A stretch of 64,000 nt of DNA, from assembly GCF_000312665.1 (NCBI RefSeq), contig NZ_HF536772.1, positions 1,397,496-1,461,495 on the forward strand, read 5' to 3'. Below the pieces are notes generated by a model. The model was not told where the DNA came from and made no database searches. It saw only the letters and a list, made by a program, of their open reading frames with translations. How positions within the stretch are numbered: position 1 is the stretch's first letter; each line of letters begins with the position of its first letter. The position numbers and the translations under genes are program-made. Below, piece after piece: positions 50,557-60,757 of the stretch. This stretch comes from Rhizobium mesoamericanum STM3625 (GTDB lineage: Bacteria; Pseudomonadota; Alphaproteobacteria; Rhizobiales; Rhizobiaceae).

Positions 50557-50961
50557 ATGAAGAAAACCTACACCGGCAGCTGCCATTGCGGCAAAATCCG
50601 CTACGAGGTCGATGCTGATCTCCAGGCCGGTACCGGCCGCTGCAATTGCACCGTCTGCGGCAAGCGGCGCTATTGGGGGGCGGTCGTGAAGCCTGAGGAT
50701 TTCCGTCTTCTGTGCGAGGAGACGGCCGCCGCTGACTATCAGTTCGCAACGATGAGTGGCCATCACCGCTTTTGTCCGACATGCGGCCTTCATGCCTATG
50801 GCCATGGTCATATTCCGGAAATTGGCGGAGACTATGTGTCGATCAACATCGCCTGCCTTGATGGCATATCTCCCGAAGAGCTGGCCTCTCTGCCGGTTCG
50901 CTATATGGACGGGCTTCATGACAATTGGTGGAACGAACCCGCAGTGACGAGCTACCTTTGA
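50557..50961 (+). CDS. GFA-family (glutathione-dependent formaldehyde-activating-like) zinc protein
   Basis: A 134-residue cytoplasmic protein with the zinc-binding cysteines of the GFA fold: SCHCGKIRYEV, GRCNCTVCGKRRYWG and FCPTCGLHAYGHGH. The family name comes from an enzyme joining glutathione and formaldehyde; most members, including this one, have unknown substrates. The ATG at 50557 has GGAGGAGGA upstream; a TTG ten codons earlier is less likely. It is the probable target of the divergent MarR regulator. Confidence 0.9.
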   Translation: MKKTYTGSCHCGKIRYEVDADLQAGTGRCNCTVCGKRRYWGAVVKPEDFRLLCEETAAADYQFATMSGHHRFCPTCGLHAYGHGHIPEIGGDYVSINIACLDGISPEELASLPVRYMDGLHDNWWNEPAVTSYL

Positions 50962-51028
50962 CTAAGGCGACCTCGCAGCCCCGTTGCGTTCGGTGACCTG
51001 AAAGTCCGGGCATGACCGGACGAGAACG

Positions 51029-54000
51029 TCACTCCGCCGCAGCACGCTTCTGAGCGGAGATCTGCGTGACGTAAGCCCTTAGCGCTGCCGGCCGGACCGG
51101 TTTGTGCTGGAGGCCAATGCCGTGCCGCTCGACCTCGCTGCGGACCTCCGGAGTGCGGTCAGCGGTGACGATCAGCGCTGGAATGAACGCCATGAAGCGC
51201 TCCCTGAGCGTCAGGATCGCGGACACGCCGGTGCCGTCGCCCAGGTGATAGTCGGCGATGACAAGGTCAGGCGACGCCACGTGCGCATCGAGTGCGGCGA
51301 TATCGGCCAGTGAGCTCAGGCATCGAACCTCGCAGCCCCATCCGCTGATCAGGAGCTGCATACCTTCCAATATATGTGGCTCGTTGTCGATGCAGAGGAC
51401 CTTTAGTCCCTTAAGGCTCTGCGCGGAATGCTCCGCCGGCTGGGCAGCGCCGACACGCTCGGGGAGCCTCGACGCGTCGCGCGGCATCACGATACGGAAA
51501 TCCGTGCCCTTGCCATGTGTCGAGTGCAGTTCCACCGGATGGTTGAGGACGCGCGCGATACGATCGACGATCGAGAGGCCGAGGCCCAGTCCGGTGGCCG
51601 TTTTGGCGCCTTCGTCGAGCCTCGCGAATTCCTTGAAGACGGTCCGGAACTTCGACGGCGGAATGCCTATCCCCGAATCCATAACCTGAATGACGACCTG
51701 GTGTCCGCGCCGGCGCGCGCCGACAAGTACCTTGCCGTCGATCGTGTATTTGATCGCGTTGGAGACGAGATTTTGCACGAGGCGGCGAAGCAGGTTGGGG
51801 TCGGAGCGAACCCGTAGCGAGGTCGGCATCACCACCAGCTTCAACTTCTTCTCGCGGGCGATCGGTGCGAAATCGGTCTGGATTCGTTCCAGCAGATCGG
51901 AAAGCGGCACCGAGGCGAGGCGCGGCCGCATCGCCCCCGTATCGAGCCGCGAAATGTCGAGCACCGCGCCGAGGATGGTTTCGACAGATTCCAGTGCGGA
52001 ATCGATGTTGCGAACGATGGCACTGCTTTCGGAGTGGCCCATGCGCTCGACTAGCGCCGAGGAATAGAGCCGCGCCGCATTGAGCGGCTGCAGGATGTCA
52101 TGGCCGGCGGCCGCGAAGAAGCGCGTCTTGCCGAGATTGGCTTCATCCGCCGCGGCTCTTGCCTCACCGAGCTCCCGATTGACGCGGGTCAGTTCGGCTG
52201 TGCGCTCAGCGACGCGCTGTTCCAGCGTTTCGTTGGCCTGCTTGAGTGCCCGGTCGGCGGCGACGCGTTGCGTGATATCGGTGAAGGTCGCAACGATGCC
52301 CTTGTCCGGCATGGCGTTGGAGCGCACTTCGATGATGCGCTCTCCGCCGCCGAGCACCAGCGCGAAGGGTTTGTCCAGCGTCAGGAAATGCCGGACGGTC
52401 TGATTGACGTCGCCGGCCGCGATATCGCCGCGCTGGCTGAGGATCACGACAATATCGGCCAGCGGGAAGCCCACCTGTCCGGTATTTTCCGGCAGCTCAA
52501 GCAATTGCCGGAAGCGGCGGTTCCAGATCGTCAGATTGTTCGCGCTGTCGAATACCGCGATGCCCTGGTCCATCTGTGAAAGCGCGGTCTGCAGCATGTC
52601 CTGGTTATACTGCAGCGCCTCACTTGCCTGGTCTAGGAGCCAGGCGGTATCGGCGGAGGCATCTTCTACCTTCTGAAGGATTAGCGACAGCACGAGCCGG
52701 GCAGATGAGGATCCGATGGCGCTGCCCAGCAGCTGCTCGGTAAAGTGGATGAGCGCCATGTCGGCCGGCTGGTCGTCTTCCAACTTGCGGCCCGAGTTCT
52801 GCTGATAGGTCTGGAACGAGCGCTCCATGCGCTCTTCGCCAAGGTAGCGGAAGACCGTCGCCTTCAAATCGCCGACGCTGATGCGGGTCTTCCAGCCACG
52901 CGTGGCAAACTGCGACCGGGATTGCCGTTTGACGAAGATGCCAGCCTGAACGCGTTCGAGCGGCCGGGCATTGCGGGTTGCCGAACCGATGACGAAGAAG
53001 ACCGTGTTGACAAGCAGACTCATCACCGTCGCGTTGACCAGCGGATCGGCAGCGTTTCCCGTGAAGATCGTCGTGCCGGGAAAGATGAAGCCGAGAACCA
53101 CACTTGCAACGCCTGAATAGTCCGGACCCCCAAGCGAGGGCAGGAACAACAGGTAAACCCAGATCACAAAGCCCGACGTCAGCCCAAGGATGGCGCCCCG
53201 CGCGTTAGCCCGCCGCCAAATCAGGCCGCCGAACAGGGCAGGAGCCATCTGCGCGATTGCCGCGAAGGACAGCAAGCCGATTGAGGCCAGCCCCGTCGTG
53301 CTGTCGGTCGAGCGGTAATAGAGATAGCCGAGCAGCAGGACTACGAATATCGCGCTACGCCTTACGTTGAGCAGCGTCTTTGAGAAGTCGCTGCGCTGTC
53401 CGGTGCGGTCAGTCAGCTTCCGGTGCAGGAAGATCGGCATGATGATGTCGTTCGATACCATGATCGACAGGGCGACCGAAGCGACGATGACCATGGCGGT
53501 CGCCGCCGAAAAGCCGCCGATGAAGGTGATCAGCGAGACGACGGGCATTTTTCCGGCAAGCGGCAGGGAGAGAACATAGAGGTCGGCATTGCCGTTGCCG
53601 CCGAATGTCAGCAGGCCGCCGATCGCCACCGGAAGCACGAAGAGATTGATGACGATGAGATAGAGCGGAAATAGGAAACCGGCGAGCCGAAGCTCCCGAG
53701 CGGTTCTGTTCTCGACTACGGTGACGTGGAATTGTCGCGGCAGCATGATGATGGCGAAGGCCGACAGCAATACCAGCGTAATCCAGCGGCTGATCGGTGT
53801 CTGGTAGTGCAGCGCCGAGAGAACGAGGTGGTTTTCAGTCGCCTTCTCCCAAAGATCGGAGGGACCATCGAACAGGAACCAGATCACGCAGACGCCGGCC
53901 GTCAGGAAGGCGAAAAGCTTGACGACGGACTCCATGGCAATGGCGAGGATCAGTCCGTCCTGATGTTCGGTCGCGTCCGTGTGGCGCGTGCCGAACATGA

Positions 54001-54532
54001 TGGCGAAGCAGGCGAGCACCAGCGTTACGAGCAGCGGCAAGTCAAGAAAGTAGAGATTGCCGCTGCCAATGCCATAGTCCGACGGGTTGAGCATCGCCGT
54101 CATGGTGCTCGACACCGATTTCAGCTGCAGCGCGATATAGGGGATGGCGCCAACGAGAGAAATCAGCGCCACAATGGTCGCGACCGCGGGATTCTTGCCG
54201 TACCGCGCGGAAATGAAATCGGCGACCGACGTCAGTTTCTCAGCTTTGGCAAGCTCGGTAATCCGTCGCAGCACGGGCATGCCCAGCGTGAAGACGAGGA
54301 TCGGGCCGATATAAATGCCGAGGAATTCCAGTCCGCGCTGCGATGCCAACCCTACACTGCCGAAATACGTCCAGGATGTGCAGTAGATTGCGAGGCTGAG
54401 TGCATAGACGGCCGGCCGACCGCCGGCGGGCGTTCCAAACATCCGACGCCTGCGGTCGCCATGGCTCGCCACTGCGAAAAGCAGAAGCATGTAGCCGAAA
54501 GCGGACGCAACTATGACCCAGTCTGACAGCAT
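51029..54532 (-). CDS. Solute-symporter-fused hybrid sensor histidine kinase (CrbS-like)
   Basis: A 1167-residue inner-membrane sensor. Residues 1 to about 560 form a Na+/solute symporter (SSF) domain with about 13 helices ([73 protein letters not shown]). A PAS domain follows ([20 protein letters not shown]), then a coiled coil and HisKA with His about 812 ([16 protein letters not shown]). The HATPase has [17 protein letters not shown] and [13 protein letters not shown]-terminal receiver has the Asp in [12 protein letters not shown]. CrbS-type kinases sense acetate or similar compounds and act with a NarL-type regulator. The ATG at 54532 has GGAGG at the right distance. Confidence 0.93.
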   Translation of the reverse strand: MLSDWVIVASAFGYMLLLFAVASHGDRRRRMFGTPAGGRPAVYALSLAIYCTSWTYFGSVGLASQRGLEFLGIYIGPILVFTLGMPVLRRITELAKAEKLTSVADFISARYGKNPAVATIVALISLVGAIPYIALQLKSVSSTMTAMLNPSDYGIGSGNLYFLDLPLLVTLVLACFAIMFGTRHTDATEHQDGLILAIAMESVVKLFAFLTAGVCVIWFLFDGPSDLWEKATENHLVLSALHYQTPISRWITLVLLSAFAIIMLPRQFHVTVVENRTARELRLAGFLFPLYLIVINLFVLPVAIGGLLTFGGNGNADLYVLSLPLAGKMPVVSLITFIGGFSAATAMVIVASVALSIMVSNDIIMPIFLHRKLTDRTGQRSDFSKTLLNVRRSAIFVVLLLGYLYYRSTDSTTGLASIGLLSFAAIAQMAPALFGGLIWRRANARGAILGLTSGFVIWVYLLFLPSLGGPDYSGVASVVLGFIFPGTTIFTGNAADPLVNATVMSLLVNTVFFVIGSATRNARPLERVQAGIFVKRQSRSQFATRGWKTRISVGDLKATVFRYLGEERMERSFQTYQQNSGRKLEDDQPADMALIHFTEQLLGSAIGSSSARLVLSLILQKVEDASADTAWLLDQASEALQYNQDMLQTALSQMDQGIAVFDSANNLTIWNRRFRQLLELPENTGQVGFPLADIVVILSQRGDIAAGDVNQTVRHFLTLDKPFALVLGGGERIIEVRSNAMPDKGIVATFTDITQRVAADRALKQANETLEQRVAERTAELTRVNRELGEARAAADEANLGKTRFFAAAGHDILQPLNAARLYSSALVERMGHSESSAIVRNIDSALESVETILGAVLDISRLDTGAMRPRLASVPLSDLLERIQTDFAPIAREKKLKLVVMPTSLRVRSDPNLLRRLVQNLVSNAIKYTIDGKVLVGARRRGHQVVIQVMDSGIGIPPSKFRTVFKEFARLDEGAKTATGLGLGLSIVDRIARVLNHPVELHSTHGKGTDFRIVMPRDASRLPERVGAAQPAEHSAQSLKGLKVLCIDNEPHILEGMQLLISGWGCEVRCLSSLADIAALDAHVASPDLVIADYHLGDGTGVSAILTLRERFMAFIPALIVTADRTPEVRSEVERHGIGLQHKPVRPAALRAYVTQISAQKRAAAE

Positions 54533-54750
54533 CGAACCTCCACCGATGCAACCAAGCACCGGTTCTCCCGAACCATTTGAGGTTACTGGAATTTCAGGCA
54601 CTTGAACATCAGGGGCGTATAGGTCTTAAGTCAAAGACGCACGGGCCGCATCCAATAATTTGTAATTGGCGATTGAATAATCGCATCGAAGATGTAGCTA
54701 ATGAAAACAATGACCTGTCAGTGCGACGGCATCAGAGGGAGACGGATCGG

Positions 54751-55194
54751 ATGCTTAATGAGTTTAAAGCATTTATCGCCCGCGGCAATGTCATGGACCT
54801 TGCTGTCGGCGTTATCATCGGCGGTGCCTTTGGCGGCATCGTGAAGTCGCTGACGGACGATGTCATCATGCCGATTGTCGGTGCCGTCTTTGGTGGCTTC
54901 GACTTTTCCAACTACTTCATCGGTCTGTCTTCCAACGTCAACGCGCAGACCCTGGGCGCCGCTCGCCAGCAGGGCGCGGTTCTTGCCTATGGCAGCTTCA
55001 TCACGGTCCTGATCAACTTCCTTATCCTTGCCTGGATTATCTTCCTGATGGTCAAGGGCGTGAATGCGCTGCAGAAGCAGGTGGACAAGCAGCTGAAGCT
55101 CAAGGCCAAGGAAGAGCCTGCTGCGCCGCCGGCCGATGTGGCGCTGCTGACGGAAATCCGCGACCTGTTGGCAAAGCGCCCCGCGGGAGTTTAG
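54751..55194 (+). CDS. mscL: Large-conductance mechanosensitive channel MscL
   Basis: A 147-residue pentameric inner-membrane channel that opens on membrane tension to release solutes in osmotic downshock. It has the N-terminal helix [41 protein letters not shown] (S1 and TM1, the most conserved MscL segment), then [26 protein letters not shown] (TM2) and a charged cytoplasmic bundle (LLTEIRDLL). The ATG at 54751 begins the canonical sequence and follows GAGGGAGACGGATCGG. Confidence 0.97.
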   Translation: MLNEFKAFIARGNVMDLAVGVIIGGAFGGIVKSLTDDVIMPIVGAVFGGFDFSNYFIGLSSNVNAQTLGAARQQGAVLAYGSFITVLINFLILAWIIFLMVKGVNALQKQVDKQLKLKAKEEPAAPPADVALLTEIRDLLAKRPAGV

Positions 55195-55200
55195 GAATTT

Positions 55201-55223
55201 GGTCCTGCTATTGCAGCGGGACC
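55201..55223 (+). terminator. Hairpin after mscL
   Basis: GGTCCTGCT-ATTGC-AGCGGGACC, a 9-bp stem with one G-T pair, starting 7 bp after the mscL stop. No T-run follows, so termination is uncertain. Confidence 0.4.
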
Positions 55224-55311
55224 AATCATCACGAAAATCGATATCGCATCACCGATTGTCATGGGATTTGCCGCCGCATTTGCATTATGTAGGTGAAAAC
55301 CGGAGTGATGC

Positions 55312-56478
55312 ATGTCGATTGTCAGCAGCCTTAGCCCGCGCGCCATCCGGGCGCCCGAAAGCGGGATCGTCGAAGTCGTCAACTATGCTCGTGGCCGCGA
55401 TGGCCTTCTGCCACTTTGGGTCGGTGAGGGTGATCTGCCGACGCCGGAGTTTATCAACAAGGCAGCGATTGAGGCCCTTGCAGGCGGCGAGACCTTCTAT
55501 ACCTATCAGCGCGGCATTCCTGAGCTGCGACAGGCGCTCTCGGACTACTACGCCAGACATTTCGACGTGTCCTTGTCGGCCGAGCATTTTTACGTCACCG
55601 GTTCCGGCATGCAAGCGATCCAGATCGCCGTGCAGGCATTGACTTCGCCAGGTGACGAACTGGTCTATCTCACGCCCGCATGGCCGAACATTGCGGCCGC
55701 CCTGGAAATTGCCGGAGCCCGTTCGGTCGGCGTGCAGCTGACTTTCGAGCGCGGCAGGTGGGCGGTCGATCTCGACCGTATCGCGGCAGCAATCACACCG
55801 AGGACGAAGGGGCTGTTCATCAACACGCCGTCCAACCCGACCGGCTGGACAGCAACCAGGGACGATCTGACAGCCATCCTCGCGCTCGCCCGCAAGCATG
55901 ACCTCTGGATCATGGCTGACGAGATCTACGCGCGCTACTACTTTGCCGGCGGCCGCGCGCCGTCCTTCCTTGACATTATGGAGCTGGACGACAAGATCAT
56001 GTTCGTCAACTCCTTCTCGAAAAACTGGTCGATGACCGGCTGGCGCGTCGGCTGGATCGTTGCCCCGCCGCATACCGGCCAGGTGCTCGAGAACCTCATC
56101 CAGTATTCGACCTCGGGCGTGGCGCAGTTCATCCAGCGGGGGGCAGTCGTCGCCTTAAATGATGGCGACGCATTCGTGAAGGCCAACATCGAAAAGGCCA
56201 GGCATTCCCGCGACATTCTTTGCGAGGCGCTGATTGCGACGAACCGCGTCGAAACGTTGAAGCCGGATGGCGCGCTCTACGCCTTTCTGAAGATCGACGG
56301 GGTGGCCGACAGCCGCAAGGCAGCCATCGACATCGTCGACAAGACAGGTGTGGGATTGGCGCCGGGCGCGGCCTTCGGCTCGGGCGGCGAGCTCTTCCTG
56401 CGCGCCTGCTTCCTGCGGGATCCGGTCCAAATCCGGATGGCGGCGGACAGGTTGTGTGATTACATTCTGAAGCTCTAA
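55312..56478 (+). CDS. Class I/II (AspC-like) aminotransferase
   Basis: A 388-residue cytoplasmic fold-type I PLP enzyme. LPLWVGEGDLPTPEFI and ETFYTYQRGIPELRQALSDYY form the substrate entrance. VTGSGMQAIQIAVQAL binds the phosphate, then LFINTPSNPTGWTATRDDL, MADEIYARYYFA (Asp-Tyr for the PLP ring), and the Schiff-base Lys in NSFSKNWSMTGWRVGW. It transfers amino groups between an amino acid and 2-oxoglutarate-like acceptors; the amino acid cannot be told. Start ATG at 55312 after CGGAGTG. Confidence 0.93.
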   Translation: MSIVSSLSPRAIRAPESGIVEVVNYARGRDGLLPLWVGEGDLPTPEFINKAAIEALAGGETFYTYQRGIPELRQALSDYYARHFDVSLSAEHFYVTGSGMQAIQIAVQALTSPGDELVYLTPAWPNIAAALEIAGARSVGVQLTFERGRWAVDLDRIAAAITPRTKGLFINTPSNPTGWTATRDDLTAILALARKHDLWIMADEIYARYYFAGGRAPSFLDIMELDDKIMFVNSFSKNWSMTGWRVGWIVAPPHTGQVLENLIQYSTSGVAQFIQRGAVVALNDGDAFVKANIEKARHSRDILCEALIATNRVETLKPDGALYAFLKIDGVADSRKAAIDIVDKTGVGLAPGAAFGSGGELFLRACFLRDPVQIRMAADRLCDYILKL

Positions 56479-56721
56479 AGCAGCGAACTCAAGCCGATAA
56501 AGACAACGTCTTCACTACGTTGCCAAGCTCGGGCGCCAATGAGGACGAGATATGCGCTCAGCCCTGTGTCCATCGACTGGGTGGCCTCCCGCGACATAGA
56601 GGTAGTCAACTTGTGGCAAGACGCCGAGGCAGGGCGAATTACCAATGAAAAAGCGGGCGATTGCCGACGTCGGCATCTGTGAGGATGCATCGTCCAGCAA
56701 ATCAAGCTTGTCTGTCATCAT
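56475..56721 (-). pseudogene. Possible small gene interrupted by a frameshift
   Basis: Two minus-strand frames fit together: one reads MTDKLDLLDDASSQMPTSAIARFFIGNSPCLG then VLPQVDYLYVAGGHPVD; another continues TGLSAYLVLIGARAWQRSEDVVFIGLSSLL to 56475. Both parts look protein-like, and a single-base shift near 56575 would join them into about 80 residues. No family is recognised and this could be chance. Confidence 0.3.
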
Positions 56722-56957
56722 TGCTAACGAGCGCTCTCCGATGATCTTCGGTGGCCGCCAAGGAAGGGCTTAGGGGCTCCGCTGCGGCCACTGGTCCCGT
56801 TAAAGGTTCGGTCAAAAGGACTGCATCCAGCGTTGGAATTTCCCTGTCGATGCGTTCTCAATCACAGTCAGTTCACGTTTCGATCCGCGCGCCAGCTATA
56901 CAGCTTAGGCATGTTTGTGTAGCAATTCCCTTAGAGGTTTAATGAAGGGGCTGCGTC
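56722..56957. other. Intergenic region before the small membrane protein gene
   Basis: No gene or clear regulatory motif seen. Confidence 0.35.
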
Positions 56958-56960
56958 TTG

Positions 56961-57149
56961 GTGAGGAAGATAATTTCCCTCGTTTTGGGCACGGTGCTGG
57001 TGGTTGCTGGAATCTACGGCCTTCTGTACCTGCTGTTCTTCACCGTCTATCCTGTTAGAACCCTGTATTATCTCGTTCCCGGTGGGGTGCTTATCATTGG
57101 GCTTGTGATCCTGTGGGAAGACCTTACGGAATTTCTTCGACGGCGCTGA
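56961..57149 (+). CDS. Small membrane protein of unknown function
   Basis: A 62-residue protein with two hydrophobic helices (ISLVLGTVLVVAGIYGLLYLLFFTV and LYYLVPGGVLIIGLVILWEDL) ending in ELxRRR-type basic residues, so it spans the membrane twice. It starts with GTG at 56961; a TTG one codon earlier is possible. Resembles short rhizobial hypothetical membrane proteins with no assigned role. Confidence 0.6.
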   Translation: MRKIISLVLGTVLVVAGIYGLLYLLFFTVYPVRTLYYLVPGGVLIIGLVILWEDLTEFLRRR

Positions 57150-57456
57150 AAGCATCAGAGACCCGCCACCGGTTTGTTTGACACGGGCAAAAAGTGACTT
57201 GTCGTCTGCGATCATCGGGTATAATTGGCGATTATCGCGCAAAGCGGCCGCTTCCCTTGATCCGTCGACGGCGGAGTAAACAGGTGGACGAATAGTCGTC
57301 CAGGTGGCCGAGTACACGCCAGCCATACGCTTTTGAAGCATGGTTCGGCCAGCGTTTTCCAAACAGCAATGCCTGACATCGCGTCAGGCCCAACCACCGC
57401 AAGCCTCGGGCGCCTTCGCGGCGACGCTGCGCGCTTGCGTCGATCGGAACACGCCC
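57150..57456. other. 307-bp upstream region of the MFS gene
   Basis: No convincing gene. An inverted repeat ATAAT-TGGCG-ATTAT at 57221-57235 could be a regulator site, but no TetR-type gene is found next to the transporter. Confidence 0.35.
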
Positions 57457-58665
57457 ATGAACAGACCACTCATTGTCATCTTTACTGCCATTGTTCTCGA
57501 TGCCGTTGGCATCGGCCTCATCTTTCCAATCTTGCCCTCGTTGCTGCAGGAAGTCACCCATTCCAAGGACGTGGCGCCCTACATTGGCACAATGACCGCT
57601 CTCTACGCGGTCATGCAGTTCATTTTTGCGCCGGTGCTTGGTGCCCTTAGCGATAGGCTTGGCCGTCGACCGGTGCTTTTGATTTCCCTGGCTGGCGCAG
57701 CCGTCAACTACTCGTTCCTGGCGGTTGCGTCCAATCTCGGGATGTTGCTGCTCGGCCGCGCGATCGCGGGCCTGACAAGCGCTAACATGTCCGTGGCTAC
57801 CGCCTACATCACCGACATTTCTCCTGAGCACGTGCGCGCCCGTCGCTTCGGCTTGTTTAACGCCATGTTCGGTATCGGCTTCATCATCGGACCTATCCTC
57901 GGCGGCTCCCTTGGCGATCATTGGCTACGACTGCCGTTCATCGCGGCGGCGATGTTGAACGCCTGCAATCTCCTGCTGGCGTTCTTGGTGCTGCCAGAGT
58001 CACGCACTCCTGCCCGCGAGGAGATCGACTTGAGCGCACTCAATCCCCTTCGACCGCTGCGCTGGGCGTTTTCGGTGAAGAACGTGCTGCCCATCATCTT
58101 CATCTTTTTCGTCTTCAGCGCCACCGGGGAGGCCTACGGTACATGCTGGGCCCTCTGGAGCAGCGACGTATTCCAGTGGAACGGGCTTTGGATTGGCCTT
58201 TCACTCGGCACCTTCGGCGTCTGCCAGACACTCGCCCAGGCGGTCCTCCCGGGGCCGGCAGTGAAGCTGCTCGGCGAGCGCGGTGCCGTTCTGACAGGCG
58301 TTGCCGGCGTCTGCATTGCACTGATCGTCATGGCTTTGGCGACCCAAAGCTGGATGATCTTCGCGATCATGCCGGTTTTCGCGCTGGGCGGTATTGGCGT
58401 GCCGGCTTTGCAGTCTCTGGCGACCCGACAAGTCGACGAGAGCCAGCAAGGACAGCTCCAGGGCGTACTGGCATCGGCCTTAAGCCTGGCGTCGATCGTG
58501 GGGCCCCTGGCTTTCTCGAGCTTCTACTTCGTCGTTAGAGAGCAATGGCCAGGTGCCATCTGGCTATTTGTCGTCGTCGTTTATGCGATCAGTGTACCGA
58601 CGGTTCTCGGCTTGCGCATCAAGACACCGGCGGCAGACTCGGCAATCGAGATTGCCGGCGTCTGA
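57457..58665 (+). CDS. TetA-like MFS drug exporter
   Basis: A 402-residue, 12-helix antiporter of the TCR/Tet subfamily: MNRPLIVIFTAIVLDAVGIGLIFPILPSLL (TM1 with the Asp of TetA), GALSDRLGRRPVLLISL (motif A), GRAIAGLTSANMSVATAYITD and GLFNAMFGIGFIIGPILGG (motif C). It resembles tetracycline/H+ antiporters, although most chromosomal rhizobial members have unknown substrates and no repressor gene is adjacent. The start at 57457 gives the canonical N terminus. Confidence 0.88.
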   Translation: MNRPLIVIFTAIVLDAVGIGLIFPILPSLLQEVTHSKDVAPYIGTMTALYAVMQFIFAPVLGALSDRLGRRPVLLISLAGAAVNYSFLAVASNLGMLLLGRAIAGLTSANMSVATAYITDISPEHVRARRFGLFNAMFGIGFIIGPILGGSLGDHWLRLPFIAAAMLNACNLLLAFLVLPESRTPAREEIDLSALNPLRPLRWAFSVKNVLPIIFIFFVFSATGEAYGTCWALWSSDVFQWNGLWIGLSLGTFGVCQTLAQAVLPGPAVKLLGERGAVLTGVAGVCIALIVMALATQSWMIFAIMPVFALGGIGVPALQSLATRQVDESQQGQLQGVLASALSLASIVGPLAFSSFYFVVREQWPGAIWLFVVVVYAISVPTVLGLRIKTPAADSAIEIAGV

Positions 58666-58753
58666 AGATGTTGCGCGAGACAGCGCGTCGACAAGATTTA
58701 TCAGCGCGGAAGTCGCTCAGGAAGCCGACATCATGAAATCGGCAGAATAGGAT

Positions 58754-59101
58754 TCACTCGGTGCGGCTCTCTCGATCCGCCGCATCGAGCGCTTTCACGC
58801 TGACGGCCGCGACGAGGCCAGTCAGGACGATCCCGGAAAATCCGATCACCAGCGCCAGTATCCGCGCCAAGGCATGCTTCGGAGTAAGATCACCGTAGCC
58901 GATTGTGAGGCCCGTGACAAAAGTGAAATACACCGTTTCACTGAGTCGCCAGTCCTCCATCCGCCCGATGACCGCGCCGAAGCCAACCATGATGACAAGA
59001 ATCCCAGAGATGACTGGCCACAATATGCGAATCTGCTGGAATAGCGCAGCGAAGAACAGTCGTCTCATTCGCTTTGATTGCCCCCTGGTGCTTTCCGCCA
59101 T
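58754..59101 (-). CDS. Two-helix K+ channel (Ion_trans_2)
   Basis: A 115-residue inner-membrane protein: TM1 ILWPVISGILVIMVGFGAVIG, pore helix VYFTFVTGL, selectivity filter TIGYGDLTP, TM2 ALVIGFSGIVLTGLVAAVSVKAL. This is the minimal pore without a regulatory RCK domain. It should form a tetramer conducting K+. It lies next to a Ca2+/H+ exchanger gene in the same direction (117 bp), suggesting joint ion control. Confidence 0.9.
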   Translation of the reverse strand: MAESTRGQSKRMRRLFFAALFQQIRILWPVISGILVIMVGFGAVIGRMEDWRLSETVYFTFVTGLTIGYGDLTPKHALARILALVIGFSGIVLTGLVAAVSVKALDAADRESRTE

Positions 59102-59217
59102 CTTCCGCCTCCCAGTTCGTGTGGTGCGTCGTCACGCCTCGCTTGCAGGACTGTCGAACCGCGTGTCTGAGGACGACGCACGTCGCCGATGATGACCGAT
59201 TGTTCAGTGCGGAAACA

Positions 59218-60363
59218 TCAAGTCGGGTTCGCAGGAGGCAAGACAAACAACGTGAATGCAAAAATGGCATAGAGCGCAAGGGCCATGACCCCGGCATACC
59301 ATGCTCCACGTCCGCCATTGGACAAGAGGGTCGCCGCTATCGTGGCAACGATCATCATCGTGACCGCCCCCCGCCAAAACTGAAGGGTCATCGGTTCTGG
59401 ACCGACAAAATAGCTGACGAGCACTAGGACTGGCGCGACAAAGAGGGCAATCTGGGCTGCACTGCCGAGCGCGATCCCGACACTGAGATCGAGGCGATTT
59501 GCACGGGCCGCCGAAAATGCGGTGGTCATCTCCGCAGCTGCGCCCACCAAGGCTACAACGATGAAACCGACGAAGGCGGGTGTCATTCCGAGGTGCTCCG
59601 CCGCGACTTGTACCGAACTGACGAAGATCTCGCTCACCATCGCGACCAATAACGTAACGCCGATCAATAGGATGATGCTGAGCCCGAGCGGCCAAGGTTT
59701 TTCGTCTTCATCCGCGTGGCCGACGCTGGCGAAAAGCTCCCGGTGCGTCCTCAATGAAAACAGCATGCCGAGCGCATAGACCACGATGAGAAGAACCGCC
59801 AAGCCCAGGCTGAGGTCTTGGGAGACACTGGGCGCCGGCGGCTGATCCACTTCACTGATCAACGACGGAACCAGAATGGCGATTGTTGCAAGGAATAGAA
59901 GACAGGCCTGAAACCGTGCATTGACCCGATTGAATTCCTGAATGTGATGTTTCAGACCTCCAAGGAAAAATGCACCTCCGAGCATGAAGAGCGTGTTGGT
60001 CACGATCGCTCCTGCCAGCGATGCCTTGACCAAGAGGTGTTGCCCGGCCTGAAGAGCCGCAAGCGAGATCACAAGTTCGGTCAGGTTCCCGAGGGTGGCG
60101 TTTAGCAGGCCGCCGACAGCGTCTCCGGTCTTAGCGGCAACGGCTTCGGTTGCACGGCTAAGGAGCGCGGCCAAAGGAACAATCGCCACCACTGAAACGA
60201 GGAACAGCAGCGTGTGCGCATCGGGCAGGATTCGTTCCAGAAGAATGACAACAGGCACGAATATAATAAGCGCGAGAGCAGGGGATCGTCTGACTTCGTC
60301 CGCAACGACTTCTCCGGCGCTGCGCGATGACGCGGCCGAAGGCTTATCCTCAGAATTGCCCAT
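59218..60363 (-). CDS. Ca2+/H+ (CaCA/CAX) cation exchanger
   Basis: A 381-residue antiporter with about eleven helices and two alpha repeats: GDAVGGLLNATLGNLTELVISLAAL and FVGFIVVALVGAAAEMTTAFSAA, each with the ion-binding Glu of CAX/ChaA proteins. An acidic cytoplasmic loop (GHADEDEKPWPL) lies between. It probably exports Ca2+ or another cation for protons. The start at 60363 (MGNSEDKPSA) is preferred over a GTG at 60456 because the upstream extension is not membrane-like. It precedes the small K+ channel gene in the same orientation. Confidence 0.87.
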   Translation of the reverse strand: MGNSEDKPSAASSRSAGEVVADEVRRSPALALIIFVPVVILLERILPDAHTLLFLVSVVAIVPLAALLSRATEAVAAKTGDAVGGLLNATLGNLTELVISLAALQAGQHLLVKASLAGAIVTNTLFMLGGAFFLGGLKHHIQEFNRVNARFQACLLFLATIAILVPSLISEVDQPPAPSVSQDLSLGLAVLLIVVYALGMLFSLRTHRELFASVGHADEDEKPWPLGLSIILLIGVTLLVAMVSEIFVSSVQVAAEHLGMTPAFVGFIVVALVGAAAEMTTAFSAARANRLDLSVGIALGSAAQIALFVAPVLVLVSYFVGPEPMTLQFWRGAVTMMIVATIAATLLSNGGRGAWYAGVMALALYAIFAFTLFVLPPANPT

Positions 60364-60652
60364 GCCCTTTTTCTCCGCGGATCGGAGCGACCCCTGGAGA
60401 AACCTACCACCGTTTAGGATTGATGTCGCGGCGCTCTTAGCCGGCTGATCGTCCACTTTAGGGTAGGTGACGACAATCAGTCTGGAATCGGTTTCGGCAC
60501 AAAATCGAACTTCAATCGCGAATTCCTACGTGTCACGGGAATGGCCCGGACCACCTACGCCACACTGGCAGCGAGATGTCTCCGCGCCTGGTCTGCCCGA
60601 CGGAGGCTTCGATCCGCCAGTCTATCACCTCAGTGCACAATCACAGCACGTA

Positions 60653-60699
60653 ACGTCCTAAATCGTGATCGAAGACGTCCTAAATCACGTTTTAGGACG
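60653..60699. repeat. CGTCCTAAA repeat array upstream of the hydrolase gene
   Basis: Two direct copies of ACGTCCTAAATC (60653-60664 and 60675-60686) are spaced exactly 22 bp, two helical turns. The second copy is followed by its inverted partner, giving CGTCCTAAA-TCACGT-TTTAGGACG (60676-60699) with perfect 9-bp arms. It lies 59 bp before the hydrolase start, a position and form suited to cooperative regulator binding or a terminator-like hairpin. No regulator gene adjoins. Confidence 0.65.
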
Positions 60700-60757
60700 C
60701 ACCGCCTTCCAATTTCACGACAAGTTCCAACAAGGGCTACGGCCGTGAGGAACTTCA

